NCBI GenBank assembly: GCA_013349735.1
Contig: DUZC01000080.1
Coordinates: 1 to 8,313 of the forward strand
Direction of reading: 5' to 3'
Origin: Rhodospirillaceae bacterium
GTDB taxonomy: Bacteria; Pseudomonadota; Alphaproteobacteria; Rhodospirillales; Magnetospirillaceae
DNA: 8,313 nt
Part shown: positions 1 through 6,095 of the stretch, in pieces
Numbering within the stretch: position 1 is the stretch's first letter
Layout: every line of letters begins with the position of its first letter
The notes under the pieces: generated by a model
The model's input: only the letters and a program-made list of their open reading frames with translations
What the model was told of the DNA's origin: nothing
Database searches by the model: none
Program-made: the position numbers and the translations under genes

Positions 1-126
1 CGTTACCCAGCTTGAGTGCCCGGGGTTTTGCCCCTGTTACCCCGAGCGGCGCTTGAGCATTGAAAAATCGGAGATTTTTCGTTCGCACAGGGCCCCTAGA
101 GTGCTTCAGTTTAAAACTGAAGCACT
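1..126. other. Non-coding region rich in inverted repeats, downstream of the DUF2336 gene
   Basis: I find no convincing gene here; the plus-strand open frame that starts at 60 runs antisense into the DUF2336 gene and resembles no family I know. The stretch holds three inverted repeats: GGGG/CCCC around a 5-base loop (22-34), GAAAAATC/GATTTTTC around a 3-base loop (62-80), and the long palindrome at 95-131. GTTACCC (2-8 and 36-42) and GCTTGAG (10-16 and 51-57) each occur twice, so it may be a partly duplicated intergenic segment. What lies further left is outside the window. Confidence 0.6.
62..80 (-). terminator. Weak candidate terminator hairpin
   Basis: An 8-bp inverted repeat (GAAAAATC at 62-69, GATTTTTC at 73-80) with a 3-base loop lies downstream of the DUF2336 stop. 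Read on the minus strand it gives an A-run, a very short ATC/GAT stem and then TTTTTC, a pattern sometimes seen at bidirectional terminators. The GC-rich part of the stem is too short to be convincing alone. Together with the strong hairpin at 95-131 just before it, this could end the minus-strand operon. Confidence 0.3.
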
Positions 127-131
127 CTAGG
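95..131. repeat. Perfect 18-bp-arm palindrome overlapping the DUF2336 stop codon
   Basis: The left arm CCTAGAGTGCTTCAGTTT (95-112) is matched exactly by its reverse complement at 114-131, around a single central base at 113. The TAG stop of the minus-strand DUF2336 gene (127-129) lies inside the right arm. In RNA from either strand this would form a long, near-continuous hairpin. No T-run follows it on the minus strand, so it is not a classical intrinsic terminator. It could be a 3'-end stabilising hairpin, a dispersed palindromic repeat (REP or MITE type), or a protein-binding site. Only one copy is visible in this window. Confidence 0.85.
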
Positions 132-1497
132 ATCCCCCGTGCCGCGCCCCACAGGCGGCGCTGGAAAAGAAGTCCAGCTGCCATCGCATCTCAGAGGGCC
201 CCAAGGGATAAACATGGGTTCCGGGGCGGGGCTTCAGGACATCGGAAGGGGCAATTTTTGCCAATTGCGTTTGCAGGGTCACCGCGGTCTTGGGGCTTAA
301 ACCGACCTGCCAAGCCAAAGCGGTCATGCCCTTGGGGCTTTGTGACGCGACGATTTTCTGCACCACCTCAAGCGGCAAATTAGCCCCCACCGCCAAGGCA
401 TTCATCACCAGATTAATATCCATGGCCGCCAGCGCGTCGCGGATCATCTGGTCGGTGATACCGCCCACCAAGTGCATATGCCGGGCTGCCTCCCAGGCTG
501 AACCGGGCGCTGTGGTCTGCTTGACCTCACTTTCACCATGATGATGAAAGTCGGCCATCTCCAGCCCACCCCCCTCAACACGGCGCCGCACCGCTTGGGC
601 CACCGCCGCCTTCGTGGCGCCATCAAAATCATCCCGCTGCTCCAATGTCTTGAGCAGAGAATCCGCCACGAAATTGGCCAGACGATTGACGGCGCGCGCC
701 GACAAATGCGGCCGATGGACCATCGGCGCATGCCAGGGTTCATTTTCCGGAGCCCGTTCCAACAAAAGATCCAGCGTTTCCTCGCGGATTTGGGCACTGG
801 GATTGGCCAAGAGCACGGCAATGGCCTCGTTATCGTCCGAGCTGGCGATGGCATCGGCGACCGGAGCCGCGACCACCGAGCGCCGGGAAATGGCGGAAAG
901 GGCTCCGGCCACCGGCACATTCTGAATAATTTCCAGCAAATCTTCGTCGGTCAAAACCGGCGAGAACTCAAGAATTGGGGATGCCACCGCCAATTCACTG
1001 TCATGGGCCAGACGCCTGATCACCTCGGGCGGGGCATGCGCCACATCCTTCAAGGCTTCGGCAAGAATCTGACGAACCCGGGTGATCTGATCCCGGGCCA
1101 GCAGTTGCAAGGCATCATAGGTCAGATGGCGCAGCCGGTCCTGTTCGTCTGCCGATAGGCTGGGCGCCAGACGGGCGATTTTCAGAGCCAGATCACCACG
1201 GACGGAAGGGTCCGCGTCAGCCGCCAGGCGGTAGTCTGCATGGGCGGGGGTCGCCCGATTCGCGGCAATCTCGCGGCGGACCAGGGCTTCCGGATCATCG
1301 GCCAGAAAAAATAGGATTTCCGGGCGCAAATCCGAGCGGCGTGCCAATTGGCGACGAATATTGGGATCTTGATGGCGGGCCAGTTCCCTGGCTTGCTCAT
1401 AGCTGAGCGCATCATGCTCGACATCCTGAGCGGGCTGCTCTTTCGTTGGGCCTTGGCCCCGCCAAAGGCCGCGCAATCGGTCAAAAAGTCCGTTCAT
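127..1497 (-). CDS. DUF2336 domain-containing helical-repeat protein
   Basis: This 456-residue protein resembles the DUF2336 family of alphaproteobacteria, whose function is not established. Residues 30-300 read as successive short helical repeats of HEAT type, for example DPNIRRQLARRSDLRPEIL near 44-62, DPEALVRREIAANRATP near 68-84 and DPSVRGDLALKIA near 96-108. This suggests a protein-binding scaffold. There is no signal peptide and no membrane segment, so it is probably cytoplasmic. A linker near 309-335 contains HHH (318-320). The C-terminal block ends in MRWQLDFF (437-444), a sequence I associate with the end of family members; the last 12 residues (SSAACGARHGGS) look like extra tail, and the TAG stop lies inside the palindrome. 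The ATG overlaps the stop of the upstream diguanylate cyclase by four bases (ATGA), so the two are probably co-translated and may act in one signalling route. Family assignment is from recognition; the scaffold role is inferred. Confidence 0.85.
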   Translation of the reverse strand: MNGLFDRLRGLWRGQGPTKEQPAQDVEHDALSYEQARELARHQDPNIRRQLARRSDLRPEILFFLADDPEALVRREIAANRATPAHADYRLAADADPSVRGDLALKIARLAPSLSADEQDRLRHLTYDALQLLARDQITRVRQILAEALKDVAHAPPEVIRRLAHDSELAVASPILEFSPVLTDEDLLEIIQNVPVAGALSAISRRSVVAAPVADAIASSDDNEAIAVLLANPSAQIREETLDLLLERAPENEPWHAPMVHRPHLSARAVNRLANFVADSLLKTLEQRDDFDGATKAAVAQAVRRRVEGGGLEMADFHHHGESEVKQTTAPGSAWEAARHMHLVGGITDQMIRDALAAMDINLVMNALAVGANLPLEVVQKIVASQSPKGMTALAWQVGLSPKTAVTLQTQLAKIAPSDVLKPRPGTHVYPLGPSEMRWQLDFFSSAACGARHGGS

Positions 1498-3152
1498 GGC
1501 GTTCCGCCCTGCGACACAGTTTCTTCATTCTCTGCAAGTCGGTAGGTACCTTTGCCCTGTCGCTTTACCGCATACATGGCGGCATCGGCGCGCGCCAAAA
1601 GGTCATTCTGATGTTCCAGGGACGACGGTTCATGCACCGCCACCCCCAGGGACAGGGTCAACCGGCGGTCCGGACTGCCAGAGAAGACCGAGAGTTCGCT
1701 CGCCGCATCCAGAATTTCCTGGCAGCGGCGGATGGCGATCTCCTTGTCCGCTCCCTCGAGCCAAATCGCAAATTCGTCGCCCCCCAGGCGCGCGACCAGG
1801 TCGATAGGGCGGCTATGCCGGATCAGAATATCGCGAACAGCCTGCAGGGCCTCGTCGCCGCGTTTATGCCCATGAACATCATTGACCGCTTTGAAATTAT
1901 CGAGATCCACATAGATCAAGGCTGCCGAGCGGTTGTCCCGGGCCAGGCGGGTGAAGCGACGGCTTAATTCTTCGAAGAAGGCCCGACGATTAAAAAGCCC
2001 GGTCAGGGCATCGGTTCGCGACAGGGTAACAATGCGCTCGTGATTGGCGATTTGCTCATTGGCCAATCCAATCTGGTTGGCCACGTCATCCAGCATGGCC
2101 TGTTCGTCTTCACCCCAGGGGATACCATCCGCTTCACGCCACAGCACCACCGACCCATTGATCTTATGGTGATGGCGGGTCACCGCCGCCAAGGCCAGTC
2201 TGCCTTCAATCTGGCCGATAAAAACGTCCTGACTGGCCAGGACCGCCAAAACCTCAGTCGCCACAGTAACAATTCCATAGCTGGCCGCTGGGATGAAGCG
2301 ACTGGCGTCATAGCGGAAGACCTGGCCGCCGGCGGCCCCCAATGCCCCAACCGTGGCCTCGACCGCAGCAGATAAAATTTCGGCGGGATCGACCACATCA
2401 CGGATGGCCTGGACGATATAGCTGATCAGCCGTTCCCGATTATGCGCCCGGGCCAGAGCCGCATCCCGGGCGCGCTCACCGGTCACATCGCGACAAACGC
2501 CGCGCACCCCGCGGCGAAGTCCCTCGTTATTGAGCAGCGGCGATGAGGACACCAGCAGACAGGCTGCCTGACCATCAGCCTTGCGCATCCAGATTTCCAC
2601 TTCCTCTTGCGGCTTCATGGAATGGAATGGCAAAAGACCGTCAACCCCAGGCTGTTCCACCAAAAATTCCTCGGGCTGATGGCCAATCAATTGGTCGGCG
2701 CGATGGCCCAGGGCACCGCGTGGCGAAACGAAGATAAAGCGGCCCTCGTCATCAAGCTCCCAGGCAAAATCACTGGAGATTTCCACCAGATCCTTGTAGC
2801 GCTGACGCGACTCCACCAAGGTCGAGCGCAGATTGCTCTCAAGCGTGATATCCCGCACCAGCATCAGGACCTGGTCCTCGCCGCAAGGCAAAAGACTGAC
2901 ATCCAACAGCATCGGCCCGAGCCGACCGGGCAGCATAAGCCGGTCACTGTGCGAACGCCCGGTTTCCAAACAGGCTTTTACCAGGTTAAGAACAGCGACA
3001 AACGGCTCTTGCGAAAGAACCTGAGAAAGCGAGGTCGCCGCCTGATTGGCAAAAAGGACCGAGCCGTCCCCTCGCAGGACCAGGGCCGGGTTTGGCAAAG
3101 AGGCCAAGGCCGATTCCGCCAGGACAACCTTGTCGATGCTCCTGGCTTGCAT
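1494..3152 (-). CDS. PAS-PAS-GAF-GGDEF diguanylate cyclase
   Basis: The protein has 552 residues and is predicted to make cyclic di-GMP from two GTP. The order appears to be PAS-like (about 12-105, LPNPALVLRGDGSVLFANQAA), a second PAS (about 118-228), a GAF-like domain (about 240-370) and GGDEF (about 376-537). The cyclase domain looks active: DALTGLFNRR at 381-390, metal-binding D416 in YVDLDNF, the signature GGDEF at 457-461, and SLGVA at 501-505. RPID at 448-451 lies five residues before GGDEF, the position of the allosteric inhibitory I-site (RxxD), so product feedback is likely. There is no EAL or HD-GYP domain. No signal peptide or membrane helix is seen, which points to a cytoplasmic sensor; the ligands of the PAS and GAF domains cannot be told. 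The ATG is preceded by AAGGAAGGA at 9 bases. The stop overlaps the DUF2336 start by four bases. The PAS and GAF limits are approximate; GGDEF is certain. Confidence 0.95.
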   Translation of the reverse strand: MQARSIDKVVLAESALASLPNPALVLRGDGSVLFANQAATSLSQVLSQEPFVAVLNLVKACLETGRSHSDRLMLPGRLGPMLLDVSLLPCGEDQVLMLVRDITLESNLRSTLVESRQRYKDLVEISSDFAWELDDEGRFIFVSPRGALGHRADQLIGHQPEEFLVEQPGVDGLLPFHSMKPQEEVEIWMRKADGQAACLLVSSSPLLNNEGLRRGVRGVCRDVTGERARDAALARAHNRERLISYIVQAIRDVVDPAEILSAAVEATVGALGAAGGQVFRYDASRFIPAASYGIVTVATEVLAVLASQDVFIGQIEGRLALAAVTRHHHKINGSVVLWREADGIPWGEDEQAMLDDVANQIGLANEQIANHERIVTLSRTDALTGLFNRRAFFEELSRRFTRLARDNRSAALIYVDLDNFKAVNDVHGHKRGDEALQAVRDILIRHSRPIDLVARLGGDEFAIWLEGADKEIAIRRCQEILDAASELSVFSGSPDRRLTLSLGVAVHEPSSLEHQNDLLARADAAMYAVKRQGKGTYRLAENEETVSQGGTP

Positions 3153-3290
3153 CCGTCACAATCCTTCCTTGGAAAAAGGCCTGGTCATCTTTAGTCTCTG
3201 TCTGAAAGAGCTACAGTATCGTTCAATTGTTTTTAATCCAGGTCAATTGTAACAGCTTCAGCAGCCGGAAGGTATGGGTTTACCCGACGA
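3153..3290. promoter_or_regulatory. Divergent intergenic promoter region with twin TCAATTGT motifs
   Basis: These 138 bases separate the leftward signalling operon from the rightward hydrolase gene, so they should hold a promoter for each. They are more AT-rich than the flanking genes. TCAATTGT, with palindromic core CAATTG, occurs at 3223-3230 and 3243-3250, exactly 20 bases apart, about two helical turns. Rightward, TTGTTT (3227-3232) and TAACAG (3250-3255) with a 17-base gap make a weak sigma-70-like pair. Leftward, TTGACC (3246-3241) followed about 20 bases on by GATACT (3220-3215) is another weak candidate. The elements are degenerate, so the exact promoters are uncertain. Confidence 0.5.
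3162..3170 (-). promoter_or_regulatory. Strong ribosome binding site of the diguanylate cyclase gene
   Basis: On the minus strand AAGGAAGGA ends 9 bases before the ATG whose first base is 3152. It is a good Shine-Dalgarno match and supports this start. It is stronger than the initiation context of the downstream DUF2336 gene, which probably relies on coupling. Confidence 0.75.
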
Positions 3291-4001
3291 ATGTCCGCAT
3301 TTTGCCCCCCCGACGCCTATCCCGTCCCGCCCCGCCTTGAGCGGGTGGAACACTGGATTTTTGACCTGGACAATACGCTTTACCCGGCGTCCTGCAGCCT
3401 GTTTCCGCAAATTGACGCGCGCATGCGCCATTTCATTGCAGAAACCCTGCAGCTTAGCCAGGACGAGGCCCATCGGCTGCAAAAGCACTATTACCACCAA
3501 TATGGAACCACCTTACGAGGGCTGATGCTGGCCCATGGGCTTGAGCCCTCGGCGTTCCTATCTTACGTCCATGATATAGACCATAGCGTCCTGGTGCCAA
3601 CACCGGCGTTGGACCAGGCGCTGGCTGCCTTGCCCGGCCGAAAAATCATTTTTACCAATGGCACCCGGCACCATGCCGAAAAAGTGCTGTCCCGGTTGAC
3701 CATCGCCCACCATTTCGATGGGATTTTTGACATTGAGGCCGCCGACTATCTGCCAAAGCCCAATGCCGAGACCTATCTGCGCATGGCCCTGCGTCATGGC
3801 ATCCCAGCCCAGCAGGCCGCGATGTTCGAGGATCTGGCGGTCAATTTGCGTCCGGCAGCCGCCGCCGGAATGGCCACCATATTGGTTTGCGAACCCGCGC
3901 CGGACACGGGCCATCCCGGCGCCCCCGCAGTGGAACCCCATATCCATCACGTCACTTATGACCTGGCCGGGTTTCTTGACAGTTTAGCGCCTAAACGATA
4001 G
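3291..4001 (+). CDS. HAD-superfamily hydrolase, pyrimidine 5'-nucleotidase-like
   Basis: This 236-residue protein carries all HAD phosphohydrolase motifs: motif I FDLDNTLYP with nucleophile D25 and acid/base D27; motif II FTNG (121-124); motif III lysine K156 in YLPKPNAETY; and motif IV FED (179-181) in MFEDLAVNL. The helical cap lies between motifs I and II. The FDLDNTLYP and YLPKPN forms are typical of the pyrimidine 5'-nucleotidase (SDT1-like) subgroup, which removes phosphate from UMP or CMP-type nucleotides; the true substrate is not proven. It is soluble, probably cytoplasmic. The ATG at 3291 is the only in-frame ATG before motif I, but the best Shine-Dalgarno match (GGAAGG, 3267-3272) is 18 bases upstream, further than usual. 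GTG at 3345 is a less likely start. dapD follows after 97 bases on the same strand, so the genes may be co-transcribed. The last codons form a small inverted repeat (3982-3996) with no T-run. Confidence 0.9.
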   Translation: MSAFCPPDAYPVPPRLERVEHWIFDLDNTLYPASCSLFPQIDARMRHFIAETLQLSQDEAHRLQKHYYHQYGTTLRGLMLAHGLEPSAFLSYVHDIDHSVLVPTPALDQALAALPGRKIIFTNGTRHHAEKVLSRLTIAHHFDGIFDIEAADYLPKPNAETYLRMALRHGIPAQQAAMFEDLAVNLRPAAAAGMATILVCEPAPDTGHPGAPAVEPHIHHVTYDLAGFLDSLAPKR

Positions 4002-4098
4002 GACCACAGCGTTACCCAGGATGGATCGACGGTTTGACCGGAACCGGGATCAGACGGGGCAAATTTCGTAAGCGGGACACGAGAAGGATCGAAGAACA
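4002..4098 (+). other. Spacer between the hydrolase gene and dapD
   Basis: This 97-base gap has no open frame of interest and no clear terminator. TTGACC at 4035-4040 resembles a -35 box, but I find no matching -10 box at the right distance. dapD may therefore be read from the upstream promoter or from a weak promoter I cannot define. Its ribosome binding site is at the right end (4081-4088). Confidence 0.5.
4081..4088 (+). promoter_or_regulatory. Ribosome binding site of dapD
   Basis: GAGAAGGA ends 10 bases before the ATG at 4099. It supports that start over any later one and gives dapD its own initiation site, unlike the overlapping genes that follow. Confidence 0.6.
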
Positions 4099-4941
4099 AT
4101 GGTTACGTCTGAGATTATCCGCTGTATCGACCAGGCTTGGGAGCGCCGGACCGAGATTTCTTCCGCCAGTGCCGGCGAGATCCGGGAAGCAGTGGATCAT
4201 GTGCTGTCCGCCTTGGATGCTGGACAGGCGCGCGCCGCCGAGAAAATTGATGGCCAGTGGCAAGTGAATCAATGGGCTAAAAAAGCGGTCCTTCTGTCCT
4301 TCCGCCTGAATGAAAATACGCTGATTCCCGGCGGTTCGGGCAATGGCTCCTGGTATGACAAAGTCCCAAGCAAATTCAGTCATTGGGACGAGAGCCGCTT
4401 CAAGGCGGCCGGCTTTCGCGCCTTGCCTGGCAGCATTGTCCGACATTCCGCCTATATCGCGCCGGGCGTTGTCCTGATGCCCTCTTTTGTCAATCTTGGC
4501 GCCTATGTCGGCGAAGGCACCATGGTGGATACCTGGGCCACGGTCGGTTCCTGCGCGCAAATCGGGCGCAATGTCCATATTTCCGGCGGTGCCGGCATCG
4601 GCGGCGTGCTGGAACCCCTGCAGGCCGGCCCGGTCATCATTGAAGACAATTGCTTCATCGGAGCCCGGGCCGAGGTTGCCGAAGGGGTCATCGTCGAAAC
4701 CGGCGCGGTACTGTCCATGGGGGTCTATCTTGGGGCCTCGACCAAAATCATCGACCGCGCCACCGGCGAAATCTTCCTGGGTCGGGTCCCCGCCTATTCG
4801 GTGGTGGTTTCCGGGACCATGCCCGGCAAGCCCTTGCCGGATGGCTCGCCTGGCCCTGGCCTTTATTGCGGTGTCATCGTCAAACGGGTCGATGCGCAAA
4901 CGCGTTCAAAAATTTCGATCAACGAGTTGTTGCGCGATTGA
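4099..4941 (+). CDS. dapD: 2,3,4,5-tetrahydropyridine-2,6-dicarboxylate N-succinyltransferase
   Basis: DapD transfers succinyl from succinyl-CoA to tetrahydrodipicolinate, committing it to the succinylase branch of diaminopimelate and lysine synthesis in the cytoplasm. The 280-residue length fits the family. The N-terminal helical part (1-100) includes the conserved QWQVNQWAKKAVLLSFRLN (53-71). Residues about 108-240 form the left-handed beta-helix of hexapeptide repeats, with RHSAYIAPGVVLMPSFVNLGAYVGEG recognisable at 115-140. TMVDTWATVGSCAQIG follows at 141-156. D144 and E192 are 48 residues apart, as are the two acidic residues (D141, E189) I recall as catalytic in a studied homologue. GGVLEPLQAGPVIIEDNCFIGAR (168-190) is highly conserved. 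The C-terminal segment ends KISINELLRD. The family works as a trimer. The TGA stop overlaps the TTG start of dapE, so the two pathway genes are coupled. Confidence 0.98.
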   Translation: MVTSEIIRCIDQAWERRTEISSASAGEIREAVDHVLSALDAGQARAAEKIDGQWQVNQWAKKAVLLSFRLNENTLIPGGSGNGSWYDKVPSKFSHWDESRFKAAGFRALPGSIVRHSAYIAPGVVLMPSFVNLGAYVGEGTMVDTWATVGSCAQIGRNVHISGGAGIGGVLEPLQAGPVIIEDNCFIGARAEVAEGVIVETGAVLSMGVYLGASTKIIDRATGEIFLGRVPAYSVVVSGTMPGKPLPDGSPGPGLYCGVIVKRVDAQTRSKISINELLRD

Positions 4942-6095
4942 CCGGCCCCTATACCGATCCGCTGCCTCTGGCCCAGGCCCTGATCCGCTGCCCCAGCGTC
5001 ACACCGGCCGACGAAGGGGCCATGGACCTGTTGCAAGCCACTTTGGTGCAACTGGGTTTCCATTGTACCCGGCTTGCTTTTGGTGACGATCAGGGGCGCC
5101 CGCGCATTGAAAATCTGTATGCCCGTCTAGGCCAGGGCGCACCGAATATCTGCTTTGCCGGGCATACCGATGTCGTACCGGTAGGGACCGGCTGGGAGAT
5201 GCCCCCTTTTTCCGGGGAAGTCCTGGATCACCATCTGTACGGACGGGGCGCCACCGATATGAAAGGGGCCATCGCCTGTTTCGTGGCAGCCGTAGCCCGT
5301 TTGCTGGCGGCCGGGCCGCCGCCCGAGGCTTCGATCAGCCTGCTGATTACCGGCGATGAAGAAGGCCGCGCTCTGGATGGCACAAAGCGGGTCCTGCAAT
5401 GGCTGGAAGCCAAGGGCGAGCGCCTTGATTTTTGCCTGGTGGGCGAACCGACCAACCCCTTGCGACTGGGAGAAATGATCAAGATCGGGCGGCGGGGCAG
5501 TCTGGTGGCACAGCTTACCGTGACAGGGGTCCAAGGTCATACCGCCTACCCGCATCTTGCCGATAATCCCTTGCCTCGTCTGCTTAGGATGCTTCAGAAC
5601 ATCACGGCAGAACCTTTGGACCAGGGCAGCCGCCATTTCCAGGCCTCGAGCCTAGTTTTGACCAGTATCGATGTCGGCAATGCGGCATCCAATGTCATCC
5701 CCGGACGCGCCGAGGCGCGGTTCAATATTCGATTCAATGACTTGCATAGCGGCACCAGCCTAGAGTCCTGGCTACGCCGTCATTTCGACGCGGTTGGCGG
5801 CCCTTATGAATTGCAGGTTGAGGTCAGCGGCGAAAGCTTCCTGACCCCACCCGGCCCCCTCAGCGAGGCGCTTGGTCTGGCCATTCAGGACGTCACCGGC
5901 ACAACCGCGGAACTCAGCACGTCGGGGGGCACCTCGGACGCCCGCTTTATCAAGGACTTCTGTCCAGTGGCCGAATTTGGCCTGGTGGGCCAAACCATGC
6001 ATAAGGCGCAGGAACGCGTTGCTTTGCAGGACTTGGAAAGCCTGACCAAAATTTATCATCGTTTGCTTGAACGGTTGACGGCAGCGCCATGCTGA
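4938..6095 (+). CDS. dapE: Succinyl-diaminopimelate desuccinylase
   Basis: DapE hydrolyses N-succinyl-LL-2,6-diaminopimelate to LL-diaminopimelate and succinate, and is a di-zinc peptidase of the M20 family. I place the start at TTG 4938: it overlaps the dapD stop as TTGA, gives 385 residues (normal for the family), and puts the conserved PLPLAQALIRCPSVTPAD at residues 8-25. The open frame continues far upstream but only as an out-of-frame reading of dapD, and the first internal ATG (5022) would remove that block. Metal and catalytic residues are all present: H76 in FAGHTDVVP, bridging D107 in YGRGATDMKG, general base E141 with E142 in GDEEG, E170 in VGEPT, and H355 in GQTMHK. The central dimerisation domain, about 180-290, includes IGRRGSL and VQGHTAYPH. 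The enzyme is cytoplasmic and a dimer in the family. Its stop overlaps the next gene by 7 bases. Confidence 0.97.
   Translation: MTGPYTDPLPLAQALIRCPSVTPADEGAMDLLQATLVQLGFHCTRLAFGDDQGRPRIENLYARLGQGAPNICFAGHTDVVPVGTGWEMPPFSGEVLDHHLYGRGATDMKGAIACFVAAVARLLAAGPPPEASISLLITGDEEGRALDGTKRVLQWLEAKGERLDFCLVGEPTNPLRLGEMIKIGRRGSLVAQLTVTGVQGHTAYPHLADNPLPRLLRMLQNITAEPLDQGSRHFQASSLVLTSIDVGNAASNVIPGRAEARFNIRFNDLHSGTSLESWLRRHFDAVGGPYELQVEVSGESFLTPPGPLSEALGLAIQDVTGTTAELSTSGGTSDARFIKDFCPVAEFGLVGQTMHKAQERVALQDLESLTKIYHRLLERLTAAPC

Noticed and set aside
1..126. Possible insertion-sequence remnant or att site at the left edge
   Set aside because: There is no transposase fragment and no clear target-site duplication around the palindrome; only the repeats themselves can be supported.
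538..1158. Plus-strand open frame of 206 codons inside the DUF2336 gene
   Set aside because: It is antisense to a well-supported gene, has low-complexity composition and no recognisable domain.
2607..3194. Plus-strand open frame of 195 codons opposite the diguanylate cyclase
   Set aside because: It is a shadow of a gene with intact GGDEF motifs and has no plausible product.
3982..3996. GTTTAG/CTAAAC inverted repeat at the end of the hydrolase gene as a terminator
   Set aside because: The stem is only 6 bp, AT-rich, inside the coding end, and is not followed by a T-run.
4010..4019. CGTTACCCAG, also present at 1-10, as a dispersed repeat
   Set aside because: A shared 10-mer is expected by chance in a window of this size, and the flanks do not match.
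4012..4899. Long minus-strand open frame (295 codons) antisense to dapD
   Set aside because: It lies opposite a certain dapD gene, is rich in Gly, Asp and Arg as expected of a GC-rich shadow frame, and shows no family motif.
4650..4937. Upstream extension of the dapE frame to ATG 4650, as if DapE had about 96 extra residues
   Set aside because: The extension is an out-of-frame reading of dapD, is Arg/Gly-rich and unlike any DapE; TTG 4938 gives a normal-length protein.
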